Assembly (NCBI RefSeq): GCF_020615385.1
Contig: NZ_JAJAVB010000022.1
Span: 154,735-218,734 of the forward strand
Length of the DNA stretch: 64,000 nt
Direction of reading: 5' to 3'
Source: Jiella soli
GTDB lineage: Bacteria; Pseudomonadota; Alphaproteobacteria; Rhizobiales; Rhizobiaceae
Below are positions 17,729 through 26,242 of the stretch, piece by piece (within the stretch, counting starts at the first letter, position 1; each line of letters starts with the position of its first letter). The notes beneath the pieces were generated by a model. That model made no database searches. It was not told where the DNA came from and was given only the letters and a program-made list of their open reading frames with translations. The translations under genes were made by a program, and so were the position numbers.

Positions 17729-19513
17729 TTACACCAGGGCCCTGCCCTTGGCGTCGATCGCCCGGGCGACGACCTCGTCGGTCGCCTCCTCCGGCAGGAG
17801 GATCTCGTTATGCGCCTTGCCGGACGGGATCATCGGGAAGCAGTTGGCAAGGTTCGCCACCCGGCAATCAAACAGGACCGGCGCATCGACCGCGAGCATC
17901 TCGGCGATCGCGTCGTCGAGATCCGCCGGCTTCTCGCAGCGCATGCCGACGCCGCCATAGGCCTCGGCCAGCTTGACGAAGTCAGGCAGCGCCTCGGTAT
18001 AGGAATGCGACAGCCGGTTGCCGTGAAGCAGCTGCTGCCACTGGCGCACCATGCCCATGTACTGGTTGTTGAGGATGAAGATCTTGACGTTGGCGCCGTG
18101 CTGCACGGCCGTCGACATCTCCTGCATGTTCATCAGCACCGAAGCATCGCCCGCGATGCAGACCGACAGCGCATCCGGATGGGCGATCGCCGCGCCGATC
18201 GAGGCCGGCAGGCCGTAGCCCATCGTGCCGAGGCCGCCGGAGGTCAGCCAGCGGTTCGGCGCCTCGAAGCCGTAGAACTGCGCGGCCCACATCTGATGCT
18301 GCCCGACCTCGGTCGAGATGTAGGTCTCGCGGTCCTTGGTCGCCTCATAGAGCCGCTGGACGGCGTATTGCGGCATGATGACGTCTTCGTTCGGGCGGTA
18401 GGCGAGGCAGTTGCGCGCGCGCCAGGTCGCGATATCCTCCCACCAGGCCTTGAGGGCACGCTGATCCCCCGCGACCTTCCTCTCACGCCAGACGGCGATC
18501 AGGTCCCGGAGGACGTGAGCGACGTCGCCGATGATCGGCAGGTCAACCCGCACGTTCTTGTTGATCGAGGAGGGGTCGATATCGATGTGGATCTTCTTCG
18601 AACCCGGCGAGAAGGCATCGAGGCGACCGGTGATGCGGTCGTCGAAGCGCGCTCCGATGCACAGCATGACGTCGCAGCCATGCATGGCCAAGTTCGCCTC
18701 GTAGGTGCCGTGCATGCCGAGCATGCCCATCCAGCTCTTGCCGGAGGCCGGATAGGCGCCGAGGCCCATCAGCGTCGAGGTGATCGGGAAGCCGGTCATC
18801 TCGACGAACTCGGTGAGAAGCCGCGCGGCCTCGGGACCGGAATTCACCACCCCTCCCCCGCTGTAGATCATCGGCCGCTTGGCGGACGCGAGCAGTTCGA
18901 CCGCCGCAGCGATCCTGTCCGGATCGGCGTCGAGCTTCGGCCGGTAGCTCTCATGCGTGCGGTCGGCGGGCGGCGGGGAATAGAGGCCGGTCGCGAACTG
19001 GACGTCCTTCGGCACGTCGACCACGACCGGGCCCGGCCGGCCCGTGGTGGCGACATGGAAGGCCTCGTGCAGGATGCGCGCGAGGTCGTTGACATCCTTC
19101 ACCAGCCAATTGTGCTTGGTACAGGGACGGGTGATGCCGACGGTGTCGCACTCCTGGAACGCGTCGGAGCCGATCAGCGTCGTCGGCACCTGGCCGGAGA
19201 TGCAGACGAGCGGGATCGAATCCATCAGCGCGTCCTGCAGCGCCGTCACGGCATTGGTCGCGCCCGGTCCGGAGGTGACGAGCATGACGCCGGGCTTGCC
19301 GGTCGAGCGGGCGTAGCCTTCGGCGGCATGTCCCGCCCCCTGCTCGTGCCGCACGAGGATATGGCGGACGCTGTCCTGCTGGAAAAGCTCGTCATAGATC
19401 GGCAGCACGGCGCCGCCGGGATAGCCGAAGAGGTCGGTGACGCCGTTGTCCTTGAGAGCCTGAACGACCATCTCGGCCCCGGTCATCTCTCGCTGCTGTG
19501 CATTCGCGTCCAT
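17729..19513 (-). CDS. ilvI: Acetolactate synthase large (catalytic) subunit
   Basis: 594-residue thiamine-diphosphate enzyme making acetolactate or acetohydroxybutyrate from pyruvate. Visible are FGYPGGAVLPIYDEL, the catalytic Glu57 in HILVRHEQGAGHAAEG, VTSGPGATNAVT, the FAD/structural GMLGMHGTYEAN region, and the TPP/Mg motif GDASVLMNMQE...FILNNQYMGM. The start MDANAQQREM at 19513 lies 188 nt downstream of a leader-peptide gene and 76 nt after an attenuator terminator. It is therefore probably controlled by branched-chain aminoacyl-tRNA availability. The small subunit ilvH is displaced 2 kb downstream. Confidence 0.97.
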   Translation of the reverse strand: MDANAQQREMTGAEMVVQALKDNGVTDLFGYPGGAVLPIYDELFQQDSVRHILVRHEQGAGHAAEGYARSTGKPGVMLVTSGPGATNAVTALQDALMDSIPLVCISGQVPTTLIGSDAFQECDTVGITRPCTKHNWLVKDVNDLARILHEAFHVATTGRPGPVVVDVPKDVQFATGLYSPPPADRTHESYRPKLDADPDRIAAAVELLASAKRPMIYSGGGVVNSGPEAARLLTEFVEMTGFPITSTLMGLGAYPASGKSWMGMLGMHGTYEANLAMHGCDVMLCIGARFDDRITGRLDAFSPGSKKIHIDIDPSSINKNVRVDLPIIGDVAHVLRDLIAVWRERKVAGDQRALKAWWEDIATWRARNCLAYRPNEDVIMPQYAVQRLYEATKDRETYISTEVGQHQMWAAQFYGFEAPNRWLTSGGLGTMGYGLPASIGAAIAHPDALSVCIAGDASVLMNMQEMSTAVQHGANVKIFILNNQYMGMVRQWQQLLHGNRLSHSYTEALPDFVKLAEAYGGVGMRCEKPADLDDAIAEMLAVDAPVLFDCRVANLANCFPMIPSGKAHNEILLPEEATDEVVARAIDAKGRALV

Positions 19514-19589
19514 GATGTTTTCCGTCGCTTTGCGCCGCTTTCGACGCCGTCTCTCAAAGTCGCAAGGCCGGTCCGGGCCTCGAGGCAAT

Positions 19590-19613
19590 AAAAAAGGGCC
19601 CGTCGGGGCCCTT
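19590..19613 (-). terminator. Attenuator terminator of ilvI
   Basis: On the minus strand AAGGGCCC and GGGCCCTT pair around a short loop and are followed by TTTTTTATT, an intrinsic terminator located between the leader peptide stop (19649) and the ilvI start. Upstream, GCGCACAC..TGGC and GCCA..GTGTGCGC can form a competing hairpin overlapping the end of the leader coding region, giving the usual attenuator layout. Confidence 0.9.
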
Positions 19614-19648
19614 GAAATTGCGCACACGTGGCTGTCGCCGGACGGTCC

Positions 19649-19702
19649 TCAGACCGCCACGCGTGTGCGCCTTCCTACTACGAGAATGATCATCGTCGTC
19701 AT
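19649..19702 (-). CDS. ilv leader peptide MTTMIILVVGRRTRVAV
   Basis: A 17-codon reading frame whose codons 5-9 are Ile-Ile-Leu-Val-Val and which also has Val at 15 and 17. This is the composition of a branched-chain amino-acid leader peptide. It ends at TGA 19649-19651 inside the first attenuator stem and is followed by the intrinsic terminator at 19590-19613 and then ilvI. Ribosome stalling on the Ile/Leu/Val codons when those charged tRNAs are scarce should favour the antiterminator and let transcription reach ilvI. There is no ribosome-binding site: the ATG lies only a few bases after the predicted transcription start. Confidence 0.85.
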   Translation of the reverse strand: MTTMIILVVGRRTRVAV

Positions 19703-19710
19703 GGCGCGGA

Positions 19711-19739
19711 CGCTATGCCTCTGCGCAACCCGATGTCAA
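19711..19739 (-). promoter_or_regulatory. Promoter of the ilvI leader transcript
   Basis: On the minus strand there is a consensus -35 TTGACA (19734-19739), a 17-nt spacer, and ATAGCG (19711-19716) as a weak -10. Transcription would start about 19704, one to three bases before the leader ATG, implying a leaderless start. Confidence 0.65.
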
Positions 19740-20082
19740 CGACTTTATTGCGCAGGGCCACCGAATAGGAGAGTGCAACGCGAAGCCGGGCGCCCCGCCC
19801 GGCGAGGACGGCAGGCAAAAACGGGCCCCCGCCATTTCCCCGAGCCTACGAACAGAAAATCGAAACTACCTTCCTTTTCAAAAGAATCCTGAAATGCAAT
19901 TTCCAACAACAACAGCGTAAGCGACGGAAGATCGTCATCGATCAGGCAAGCATACAATTTTGCACCTGCGAAAACATCATGTCGGCTGTTGCCATTGCAG
20001 GAGATGTTCCACTACTCTTCCGATATCAGCTGCGAGGTCTGGGAGGAAACGACTTCGCACAGCTGGAGAATCGGGAGGAACA
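19740..20082. other. Intergenic region upstream of the TRAP operon
   Basis: 343 nt between the ilv promoter and the TRAP binding-protein gene. It is distinctly A/T-richer than its surroundings from about 19850 to 19990, which fits a promoter region for the TRAP operon, but I see no clear -35/-10 pair. A strong ribosome-binding site, GGGAGGAACA, ends it. A 70-codon minus-strand frame here looks non-coding. Confidence 0.5.
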
Positions 20083-21198
20083 ATGACAAACCAATTGGTT
20101 AATCGACGCAAGTTTCTCGGACAGTCGGCGCTGCTGGGCTCGGTCGCGGCTGCCGGAACGCTGGCGGCGCCGGCCATTGCGACCGCCGCGGGCGAAACCA
20201 CGACCTGGCGGGTGCAGACGTCCTGGCCCGGCGGCATCGGCCTCGACTTCTTCAAGGCCTGGTGCGCCTCCATCAAGGAGAAGACATCGGGCGAACTCGC
20301 CTTCACCCCCTTCGGCGCCAACGACGTCGTCGGCGACTTCCAGCTCTACGACGCGGTGAAGAACGGCGTCCTCGAGGCGATCAACCCCTATACGATTTAT
20401 GCGCAGGGCATCATCCCGGCGGCGGTGTTCCTGTCGTCCTATCCGCTCGGCCTGCGCAATCCCGCCGAATACGACACCTTCTACTACGGCCTCGGCGGCC
20501 TCGAGATCACCCGCGAGCTCTATGCCAAGCAGGGCATGTACTATGTCGGGCCGATCCAGCACGACGCCAACATCATCCATTCGAAGGTGCCGATCCGCTC
20601 GATCGACGATTTCCGGGGCCGCAAGATGCGCCTGCCCGGCGGCATGGTCGCCGAAGTGTTCCAGAAGCTCGGCGCCAAGACGACGGTGCTGCCCGGCTCG
20701 GAGATCTTCCCGGCGCTGGAAAAGGGTACGATCGACGTCGCCGACTATGTCGGGCCCGCGGTCAACTACTCGCTCGGCTTCAGCCAGGTGACGAACTACA
20801 TCTCGATGGGCCCTCCGGGCTTCATGTCTCTCTACCAGCCGGTCGACCTGATGGATCTGACCGTCGGGATGGATGCCTGGAACAAGCTGCCCGACAAGCT
20901 GAAGCAGTTCGTCGAGATGGAGGTCCACACCTATTCGGACCTCCATTACGCGGCGATTCAGAAGGCCGATCAGGAAGCCTGGCCGAAATTCGAGGCAGAC
21001 GGCACCGAGGTCACCCGCCTTACCCAGGACGATGTCGCGCTGATGACCGAAATCGCGGTGCCGATCTGGTTCGACTGGGCGAACAAGGACAAGGACGCCG
21101 CGCGGATCTTCAAGATCCAGCTCGACTACATGACATCCGGCTCGCTCGGCTATGTCGATCCGGTTCTCCTCGAAGGGCTCGAACTGACCGCCCTTTGA
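20083..21198 (+). CDS. TRAP transporter substrate-binding protein (DctP family), Tat-exported
   Basis: 371 residues. The N-terminus NRRKFLGQSALLGSVAAAG is a twin-arginine signal with cleavage near APAIATAA. The mature protein has the TRAP DctP/TakP fold pattern: WRVQTSWPGG, the helix FRGRKMRLPGGMVAEVFQKLGA with the family's conserved Arg, and the hinge segment IDVADYVGPAVNYSLGF. The TakP-like sequence suggests an alpha-keto acid or other carboxylate as ligand, but that is inference. It heads an operon with the fused small permease and the large permease (91 and 3 nt spacing). Confidence 0.93.
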   Translation: MTNQLVNRRKFLGQSALLGSVAAAGTLAAPAIATAAGETTTWRVQTSWPGGIGLDFFKAWCASIKEKTSGELAFTPFGANDVVGDFQLYDAVKNGVLEAINPYTIYAQGIIPAAVFLSSYPLGLRNPAEYDTFYYGLGGLEITRELYAKQGMYYVGPIQHDANIIHSKVPIRSIDDFRGRKMRLPGGMVAEVFQKLGAKTTVLPGSEIFPALEKGTIDVADYVGPAVNYSLGFSQVTNYISMGPPGFMSLYQPVDLMDLTVGMDAWNKLPDKLKQFVEMEVHTYSDLHYAAIQKADQEAWPKFEADGTEVTRLTQDDVALMTEIAVPIWFDWANKDKDAARIFKIQLDYMTSGSLGYVDPVLLEGLELTAL

Positions 21199-21289
21199 TG
21201 CCTCATGCGTCGCGGGAGACGCGCCGGGACCGACCCGGCGCGCCTGCGCGCGCCCATCCCTGCTTCATCCCCTTCATTCAGGAATCGCC

Positions 21290-22531
21290 ATGCCGAGCCT
21301 GACGTTCGTGCTGCCGCACTGGCTGTACTGGGCCATGCTCGTCGTGTTTCCGATCGTCGCCATGGTCATGGCCCGCCGCGGGCGCCGACCGACGCCTGGA
21401 AACCGACGGCTCTATTCGCTTCCGCTCGCCTATTTCGTGCTGATCACCGGCGGCATGCTCGGCCTGCACCGCTTCTACCTGAAGAGCCTGTGGGGCCTTC
21501 TCTACCTGCCGCTCTTCTTTGCGATCCTGTTCGCCAACGCGCACCAGCGCACCGCCCGCGAAGCCTTCTCCGACGCCAGCAACATCGTGCGCGTCTCGCA
21601 GTCGACGATCGAGCGCGAGACCGCGCGCGCCGAAGACGACGCGGCGCAGCTGGCCTCGCTGCGCGAGGATCTCGCGGCCGCCGAGGAAGGCTCCTTCGCC
21701 AAGCGCAGCGTCGAGCTGCGCCTGAAGCGGCAGGAGCGCCGCATGGAGTCCTCGCAGCAGCGGATCGCCCAGGCGGAGGCCGACCTGAGGGACAAGCAGG
21801 TGGTGGCCGATAGCTCCGGCGCCGACCGGCGCTACTGGGAAGTGTTCGCCTTCGTCTGCTTCCTCGCCATCCTCGCCTTCATGGCCCTCGACGCGGTCCT
21901 CATGCCGATGATGGTGCGGCGTGCGAACGCCCGGATCGACGACCGGGCGGACCCGGCGGATGAGGCGGTCGATGCCGTCGAACAGAGCGAATTCGAGAAG
22001 GACCGCTCGCATGTCGCTCGCGGCTGGAGCGGCTGGATCGATGCTCTCAGCTTCTACAGTGGCGAATTCGTCTCCTATTGGTCGGTCATCGCCGTCTTCG
22101 TCTACTACTACGAGGTCGTCGCCCGATACGTCTTCAATTCTCCGACCAACTGGGCCCATGAGGGCATGTATCTGATGTTCGGCATGCAGTATCTGATCAG
22201 CGGCGCCTATGCGATGCTGTGCGAAAGCCATGTGCGGGTGGACGTCTTCTACGCCCCGCTGTCGCCTCGGCGAAAGGCGATGGCGGATATTCTGACCTCG
22301 GTGTTCTTCTTTATCTTCGCCGGCGTACTGCTCGCCACCGGCTGGATCTTCGCGGCCGACGCGACGCGTGTGAACGAGGTCTCCTTCACCGAATGGCAGC
22401 TCGCCTACTGGCCGTTCAAATGGGCGATCGTGGTCGGCGCCGCGCTGATCGTCCTGCAGGGGGTCGCCAAGCTGGCCCAGGACTTCCGGGTCCTTGCAAC
22501 CGGCGTCCCGCACACCGCCAGGGAGGCCTGA
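21290..22531 (+). CDS. Fusion: TM2-like domain + coiled coil + TRAP small permease (DctQ)
   Basis: 413 residues, whereas DctQ proteins are usually about 160-220. Residues 10-85 have two or three helices with GGMLGLHRFYL at 54-64, the hallmark of TM2 domains. Residues 97-172 form a charged coiled coil (ESSQQRIAQAEADLR), and 183-208 is another membrane helix. A regular four-helix DctQ domain occupies about 250-405 (ARYVFNSPTNWAHEGMYL). It sits between the binding protein and DctM in a normal TRAP operon, so the DctQ part should work as usual. The role of the N-terminal extension is unknown. Confidence 0.9.
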   Translation: MPSLTFVLPHWLYWAMLVVFPIVAMVMARRGRRPTPGNRRLYSLPLAYFVLITGGMLGLHRFYLKSLWGLLYLPLFFAILFANAHQRTAREAFSDASNIVRVSQSTIERETARAEDDAAQLASLREDLAAAEEGSFAKRSVELRLKRQERRMESSQQRIAQAEADLRDKQVVADSSGADRRYWEVFAFVCFLAILAFMALDAVLMPMMVRRANARIDDRADPADEAVDAVEQSEFEKDRSHVARGWSGWIDALSFYSGEFVSYWSVIAVFVYYYEVVARYVFNSPTNWAHEGMYLMFGMQYLISGAYAMLCESHVRVDVFYAPLSPRRKAMADILTSVFFFIFAGVLLATGWIFAADATRVNEVSFTEWQLAYWPFKWAIVVGAALIVLQGVAKLAQDFRVLATGVPHTAREA

Positions 22532-22534
22532 GCC

Positions 22535-23890
22535 ATGGGTCTCGAGATCGAAATCGGCTGGCTCACGCTGATCATGTTCGGCAGCCTCTTGCTGCTGCTC
22601 ATGGCCGGCCTGCCGCTCGCCTTCGTCACCGGCGGCCTTGCCTGCGTCTTCTTGTTCGTCCTCGGCGACTGGCAGACGCTCAACATCGTGCCGTCCCGCA
22701 TCTTCCCGCTGATGACGAACTACCAGCTGTCGGCGATCCCGCTGTTCATCTTCATGGCGGCGATGCTCGAACGGGCGGGCATCATCAACGACATGTTCGA
22801 CGTCATCTACAAGGTGCTCGGCGGGCTCAACGGCGGGCTCGCCGCGGCGACGATCATCGCCTCGACCATCCTCGCCGCCATGGTCGGCGTCATCGGGGCT
22901 GCCGTCGTGACCATGGGCATCATCGCGCTGCCGGCGATGCTGAAGCGCAATTACGATCCCGAGATCGCCATGGGCTCGATCATGGCCGGCGGCACGCTCG
23001 GCATCCTGATCCCGCCCTCGATCCTGGCCATCATCTATGCGGTCGTCGCCGAACAGTCGGTGGGCGAACTCTTCATCGGCGCCGTGTTTCCCGGCCTGCT
23101 CCTATCCGGTCTCTACGTGCTTTACGTGGTCGTGCGCTCTTATATCAATCCCAAGCTCGGGCCACCGGCGCCGCTGGAGGAGCGGATCTCCTTCGTGGAA
23201 AAGCTGCGCGTCCTGTCGAAGATGTCGGCGCCGATCGCGCTCATCGTGGTCGTCCTCGGCGTCATCTTCTCGGGCGTCGCAACGCCCGTGGAAGCCGCAG
23301 GCATCGGCACGTTCGGCGCCTTCATCGTCGCCGCGATCCACAGGAAGCTCGACTGGCCGACCGTCCAAGCCGCCTGCCTGACGACGCTGAAGGCCTCGGC
23401 CATGGTGATCTGGATCATGTTCGGCGCGACGATCTTCGTCGGGCTCTACGTGCTCGAGGGGGGCCAGGAATTCGTCTCGGCGGCGATGCAGAGCATGGGC
23501 CTCGGGCCGTGGGGAATTCTGATCGTCATGCAGATCATCCTGATTTTCCTCGGCATGTTCCTCGACTGGGTGGGTATCCTGCTCCTGTGCGTCCCGATCT
23601 TCGTGCCGGTGATCAAGTCGCTCGGAGCTCAGAGCTTTGGACTCGAGACCCCGGACGATCTCGTCCTGTGGTTCGGCGTCCTCTACCTCGTCAACATGCA
23701 GATGAGCTTCCTGTCGCCGCCCTTCGGCTATGCGCTGTTCTATCTCAGAGGCGTCGCCCCGCCGGAAATCCCGATGACGCGGATCTTCCGTGCCGCCCTG
23801 CCCTTCCTCGGAATCCAGCTCATCGGCCTGGTCTTGTGCATGCTCTTCCCCGAAATCATCACCTGGCTGCCACGCATCGTCTATCACTGA
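22535..23890 (+). CDS. TRAP transporter large permease (DctM family)
   Basis: 451 residues, about 12 membrane helices, the Na+-coupled transport subunit. Typical signatures are NYQLSAIPLFIFMAAMLERAGI, AGGTLGILIPPSI and the C-terminal NMQMSFLSPPFGYALFYL. It starts 3 nt after the DctQ fusion stop. It pairs with the Tat-exported binding protein as an importer, probably of an organic acid. No catabolic gene is adjacent that would name the substrate. Confidence 0.95.
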   Translation: MGLEIEIGWLTLIMFGSLLLLLMAGLPLAFVTGGLACVFLFVLGDWQTLNIVPSRIFPLMTNYQLSAIPLFIFMAAMLERAGIINDMFDVIYKVLGGLNGGLAAATIIASTILAAMVGVIGAAVVTMGIIALPAMLKRNYDPEIAMGSIMAGGTLGILIPPSILAIIYAVVAEQSVGELFIGAVFPGLLLSGLYVLYVVVRSYINPKLGPPAPLEERISFVEKLRVLSKMSAPIALIVVVLGVIFSGVATPVEAAGIGTFGAFIVAAIHRKLDWPTVQAACLTTLKASAMVIWIMFGATIFVGLYVLEGGQEFVSAAMQSMGLGPWGILIVMQIILIFLGMFLDWVGILLLCVPIFVPVIKSLGAQSFGLETPDDLVLWFGVLYLVNMQMSFLSPPFGYALFYLRGVAPPEIPMTRIFRAALPFLGIQLIGLVLCMLFPEIITWLPRIVYH

Positions 23891-23960
23891 CGACCGGGAG
23901 CCTCGGCGCACGAGTGGAGCCGAAGCGCCTGACAGCGGTGCAACACCTTCAAGGCACACA

Positions 23961-24000
23961 AAAAGAAGCGACCGCCCGATGGCTCGGACGGCCGCTTCTA
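23961..24000 (-). terminator. Intrinsic terminator at the end of the DUF2934 gene, shared with the TRAP operon
   Basis: The arms AGAAGCG.CCG.CCGA and TCGG.CGG.CGCTTCT pair around TGGC. On the minus strand the stem is followed by TTTTTGTG, a good intrinsic terminator for the gene ending at 24047. It also closes the plus-strand TRAP operon region. Confidence 0.75.
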
Positions 24001-24046
24001 TCAAGGTCTCACAGGGAAGCGATGTGCCGCAGAAACGACAGGCAGG

Positions 24047-24433
24047 TCAGCGTCCCGTACCCGTCCGGGGCAGCATGTTCGAGACATTCGCCCCCTGTCC
24101 GATCGCAGCCTGCCCCGGAAAGCCCGTCCGTCGCCGCCAGGAATTCGCCAACCTGCGAGCATTCACCGCTTCTTCGGCATAAAGGTCTGCCGAGAAAGGC
24201 TCCGGCGTCCACAGCGCCCGGCGCAAGAGGTCGATCTCCTGCCGTTCTGCCTCGCGGCGATCCCACGCCACGGTGGCTGCAATCGGCTGTTGCGGCTCGC
24301 GTGGCATGCGGCTCGCATGGATGCGGTTCGCCTCCGCCCAATGCTCATGCTCGCGGCCGCTCGGGCAGCCTTCACGCTCCCAGATTTCATAGGCGAGCTT
24401 GCGCACCGCCTCCGCGTCGTCGATCTTCACCAT
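24047..24433 (-). CDS. DUF2934-domain protein
   Basis: 128 residues. The N-terminal segment VRKLAYEIWEREGCPSGREHEHWAEA (about 10-35) is the DUF2934 signature, widespread as small cytosolic proteins in Hyphomicrobiales. The C-terminal part is Arg-rich and not recognisable. I chose ATG 24433 (MVKIDDAEA); a TTG four codons upstream is possible. The function is unknown. It is followed by its own terminator. Confidence 0.8.
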   Translation of the reverse strand: MVKIDDAEAVRKLAYEIWEREGCPSGREHEHWAEANRIHASRMPREPQQPIAATVAWDRREAERQEIDLLRRALWTPEPFSADLYAEEAVNARRLANSWRRRTGFPGQAAIGQGANVSNMLPRTGTGR

Positions 24434-24683
24434 GGTTCCGCCCAACCGTTAATCCCCTCCGTCAGTCGCAAAGGGGGGTTCTCACGCAATACACTTCGCT
24501 AACGCTGTTGAGCCGCGCCGGGTTGCATGGACCGGGCACAAAAGCTTGGGACAACACGCAGATTTCGATTGGTGTCAGCTTCTCTGGACGGAAGATGTGT
24601 CCGACAGATCGAAACGAACGCCATCCAACCCCGACAAACGCCGCGCCGGGGCTGCACGCGCGACGAAGACCATCGTGGTCAAG

Positions 24684-24776
24684 TCACGCATGCAGCCACA
24701 GAGCAGCCACGAGGATAATTGCCCATATCGCGATGGTCGCCAGTAGAATGCCGGTCTCGGCTTGCTGGTAGGTCAT
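24684..24776 (-). CDS. Candidate 30-aa single-helix membrane peptide
   Basis: The ATG frame (MTYQQAETGI) has a hydrophobic helix LLATIAIWAIILVAALWL and ends TGA at 24684. An AAGG-like sequence lies upstream. It resembles the many very small membrane peptides missed by gene finders. It lies in the otherwise gene-free stretch 24434-24860, in which I see no other feature. Unverified. Confidence 0.4.
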   Translation of the reverse strand: MTYQQAETGILLATIAIWAIILVAALWLHA

Positions 24777-24860
24777 CGTCAGCCCTTGCCACCGCGCCGC
24801 CTCACGCAGCGCGGCAAGTGAACCGCATCAATGACTTAGCTAGTCCTACCGGACGAAGCG

Positions 24861-25559
24861 TCAACTTCGTCCGCGGTCGGCGCGCAGAGCTGCAAGGACA
24901 TTCGGCAGTTCGTCGAGCCTGTCGACCAGCGCGGTCGCGCCGAGCGCCTCCGGCGCAAGCACGGTATAGCCGCCGCGCACGGCGATCACCGTCATCGCCG
25001 CCGCCCGCGCCGCCTCGACGTCGTTCTCGCTGTCTCCGACGAAGACCACGTCGTCGACCGTCAGGTTCATCCGTTCGCAGGCAAGGAACAGAAGTCCCGG
25101 CTCGGGCTTCTTGGCTGGGCCGGCATCGCCCCCCACCACGACGTCGAGCAGACCGAGAAGCGCGAAGTGCTGGAGGATCTCACGGGTCGCGGCCTCCGGC
25201 TTGTTGGTGACGACGCCGAGTCTCACGCCAGCCTCGGCGAATTCCCGCGTCGCCTCGCTCGCGCCGGCGCACAGCGTCGTCAGTTCCGTCGCCCGCGGCT
25301 CGTAGATGGCGAGGAAGCGTTCGACGATCCTGTCGCGGGTCGCGGGGTCGAGTTCCTTGTCGAGCGCCGCATAGGCGCGTTCGATCAGCTTCGGCACGCC
25401 GCCGCCGACCATCCGCGTCACCGCCTCCAGCGTGAAGGGAGGCTCGCCATAGCTTGCGAGCGTCTCATTGAGGGACGCGTGGATGTCGGGCGCGGAATCG
25501 ATCAGCGTGCCGTCGAGATCGAACAGCACCGCCTTCGGCCAACCGGGAGCGGCGCTCAT
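24861..25559 (-). CDS. gph: Phosphoglycolate phosphatase (HAD superfamily)
   Basis: 232 residues. Motif I VLFDLDGTLIDS has nucleophile Asp14 and Asp16, motif II is in LGVVTNKPEA, motif III Lys in AKKPEPG, and motif IV is VFVGDSENDVEAA. The helical cap lies between motifs I and II. It removes 2-phosphoglycolate arising from DNA repair or RuBisCO. The start ATG at 25559 overlaps the redoxin stop (ATGA), so the pair is an operon. Related HAD phosphatases differ in substrate, so the exact specificity is probable rather than certain. Confidence 0.9.
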   Translation of the reverse strand: MSAAPGWPKAVLFDLDGTLIDSAPDIHASLNETLASYGEPPFTLEAVTRMVGGGVPKLIERAYAALDKELDPATRDRIVERFLAIYEPRATELTTLCAGASEATREFAEAGVRLGVVTNKPEAATREILQHFALLGLLDVVVGGDAGPAKKPEPGLLFLACERMNLTVDDVVFVGDSENDVEAARAAAMTVIAVRGGYTVLAPEALGATALVDRLDELPNVLAALRADRGRS

Positions 25560-26113
25560 GCGGCGTCCCTCCACTTGATCGAGCAGCCGATCGAGGGAAC
25601 CTGTTCTCGCGGGCCCTCGCCGGTCCTCGCGACCTGCCGCATCGCCTCGAAGAGGTCGCGCCGCGTTCCCTCCGGCGCCGTCTCCTTGCGCGAGGCGTCG
25701 ATCCGGCCGCGATATTGCAGGCCGAGATCGCGATCGAAGCCGAAGAAGTCCGGCGTGCAGACCGCGCCATAGGCTCGCGCGACGCTCTGGTCCTCGTCGT
25801 AGAGATAGGGGAACGGGAAGCCATGCGCCTTCGCGAAGGCCTGCATGGCCTCGAAGGAGTCCTGCGGATAGGTGTCGGCGTCGTTGGACGAGATCGCGAC
25901 CGTCCCGATGCCGAGTTCGGCAAGCTCCTTGGCGTCGCGCACCAGCCTGTCGATCACCGCCTTCACATAGGGGCAGTGGTTGCAGATGAAGACGATGAGA
26001 AGGCCGTTCTCGCCGCGCTGGTCGAGGATGCGATGCGTCTTGCCGTCGACACCCGGAAGCTCCGCGTCGACTGCCTGCCATCCGAAATCGCAGATCGGGG
26101 GCTGTGCTGCCAT
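25556..26113 (-). CDS. Thioredoxin-fold redoxin (AhpC/TlpA-like), cytosolic
   Basis: 185 residues. The segment ENGLLIVFICNHCPYVKAV carries Cys44-x-x-Cys47 (CNHC). It is followed by DRLVRDAKEL, ISSNDADTYPQDSFEAM and VCTPDFFGFD with the cis-Pro region, the pattern of the thioredoxin family proteins similar to Synechocystis slr-type redoxins. There is no signal peptide. The start at 26113 is supported by the conserved N-terminus. The substrate is not known. It is coupled to gph through a 4-nt overlap. Confidence 0.9.
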   Translation of the reverse strand: MAAQPPICDFGWQAVDAELPGVDGKTHRILDQRGENGLLIVFICNHCPYVKAVIDRLVRDAKELAELGIGTVAISSNDADTYPQDSFEAMQAFAKAHGFPFPYLYDEDQSVARAYGAVCTPDFFGFDRDLGLQYRGRIDASRKETAPEGTRRDLFEAMRQVARTGEGPREQVPSIGCSIKWRDAA

Positions 26114-26242
26114 GTCTCTCCCTTTCTCGTTTCGGTACCCGGCTCACGGATTAAGCGCGGCCGGGCCAAAAGGCGAGAGCGGAGGGAAGGCCGGCGGGAA
26201 GTTTTGCCCGCGGCAGCCGCGTAGCGGCGAGGCAGCCCCAGC

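Noticed and set aside
19745-19957. 70-codon minus-strand frame upstream of the ilv promoter
   Set aside because: No ribosome-binding site, mixed composition and no recognisable motif in an A/T-rich regulatory gap.
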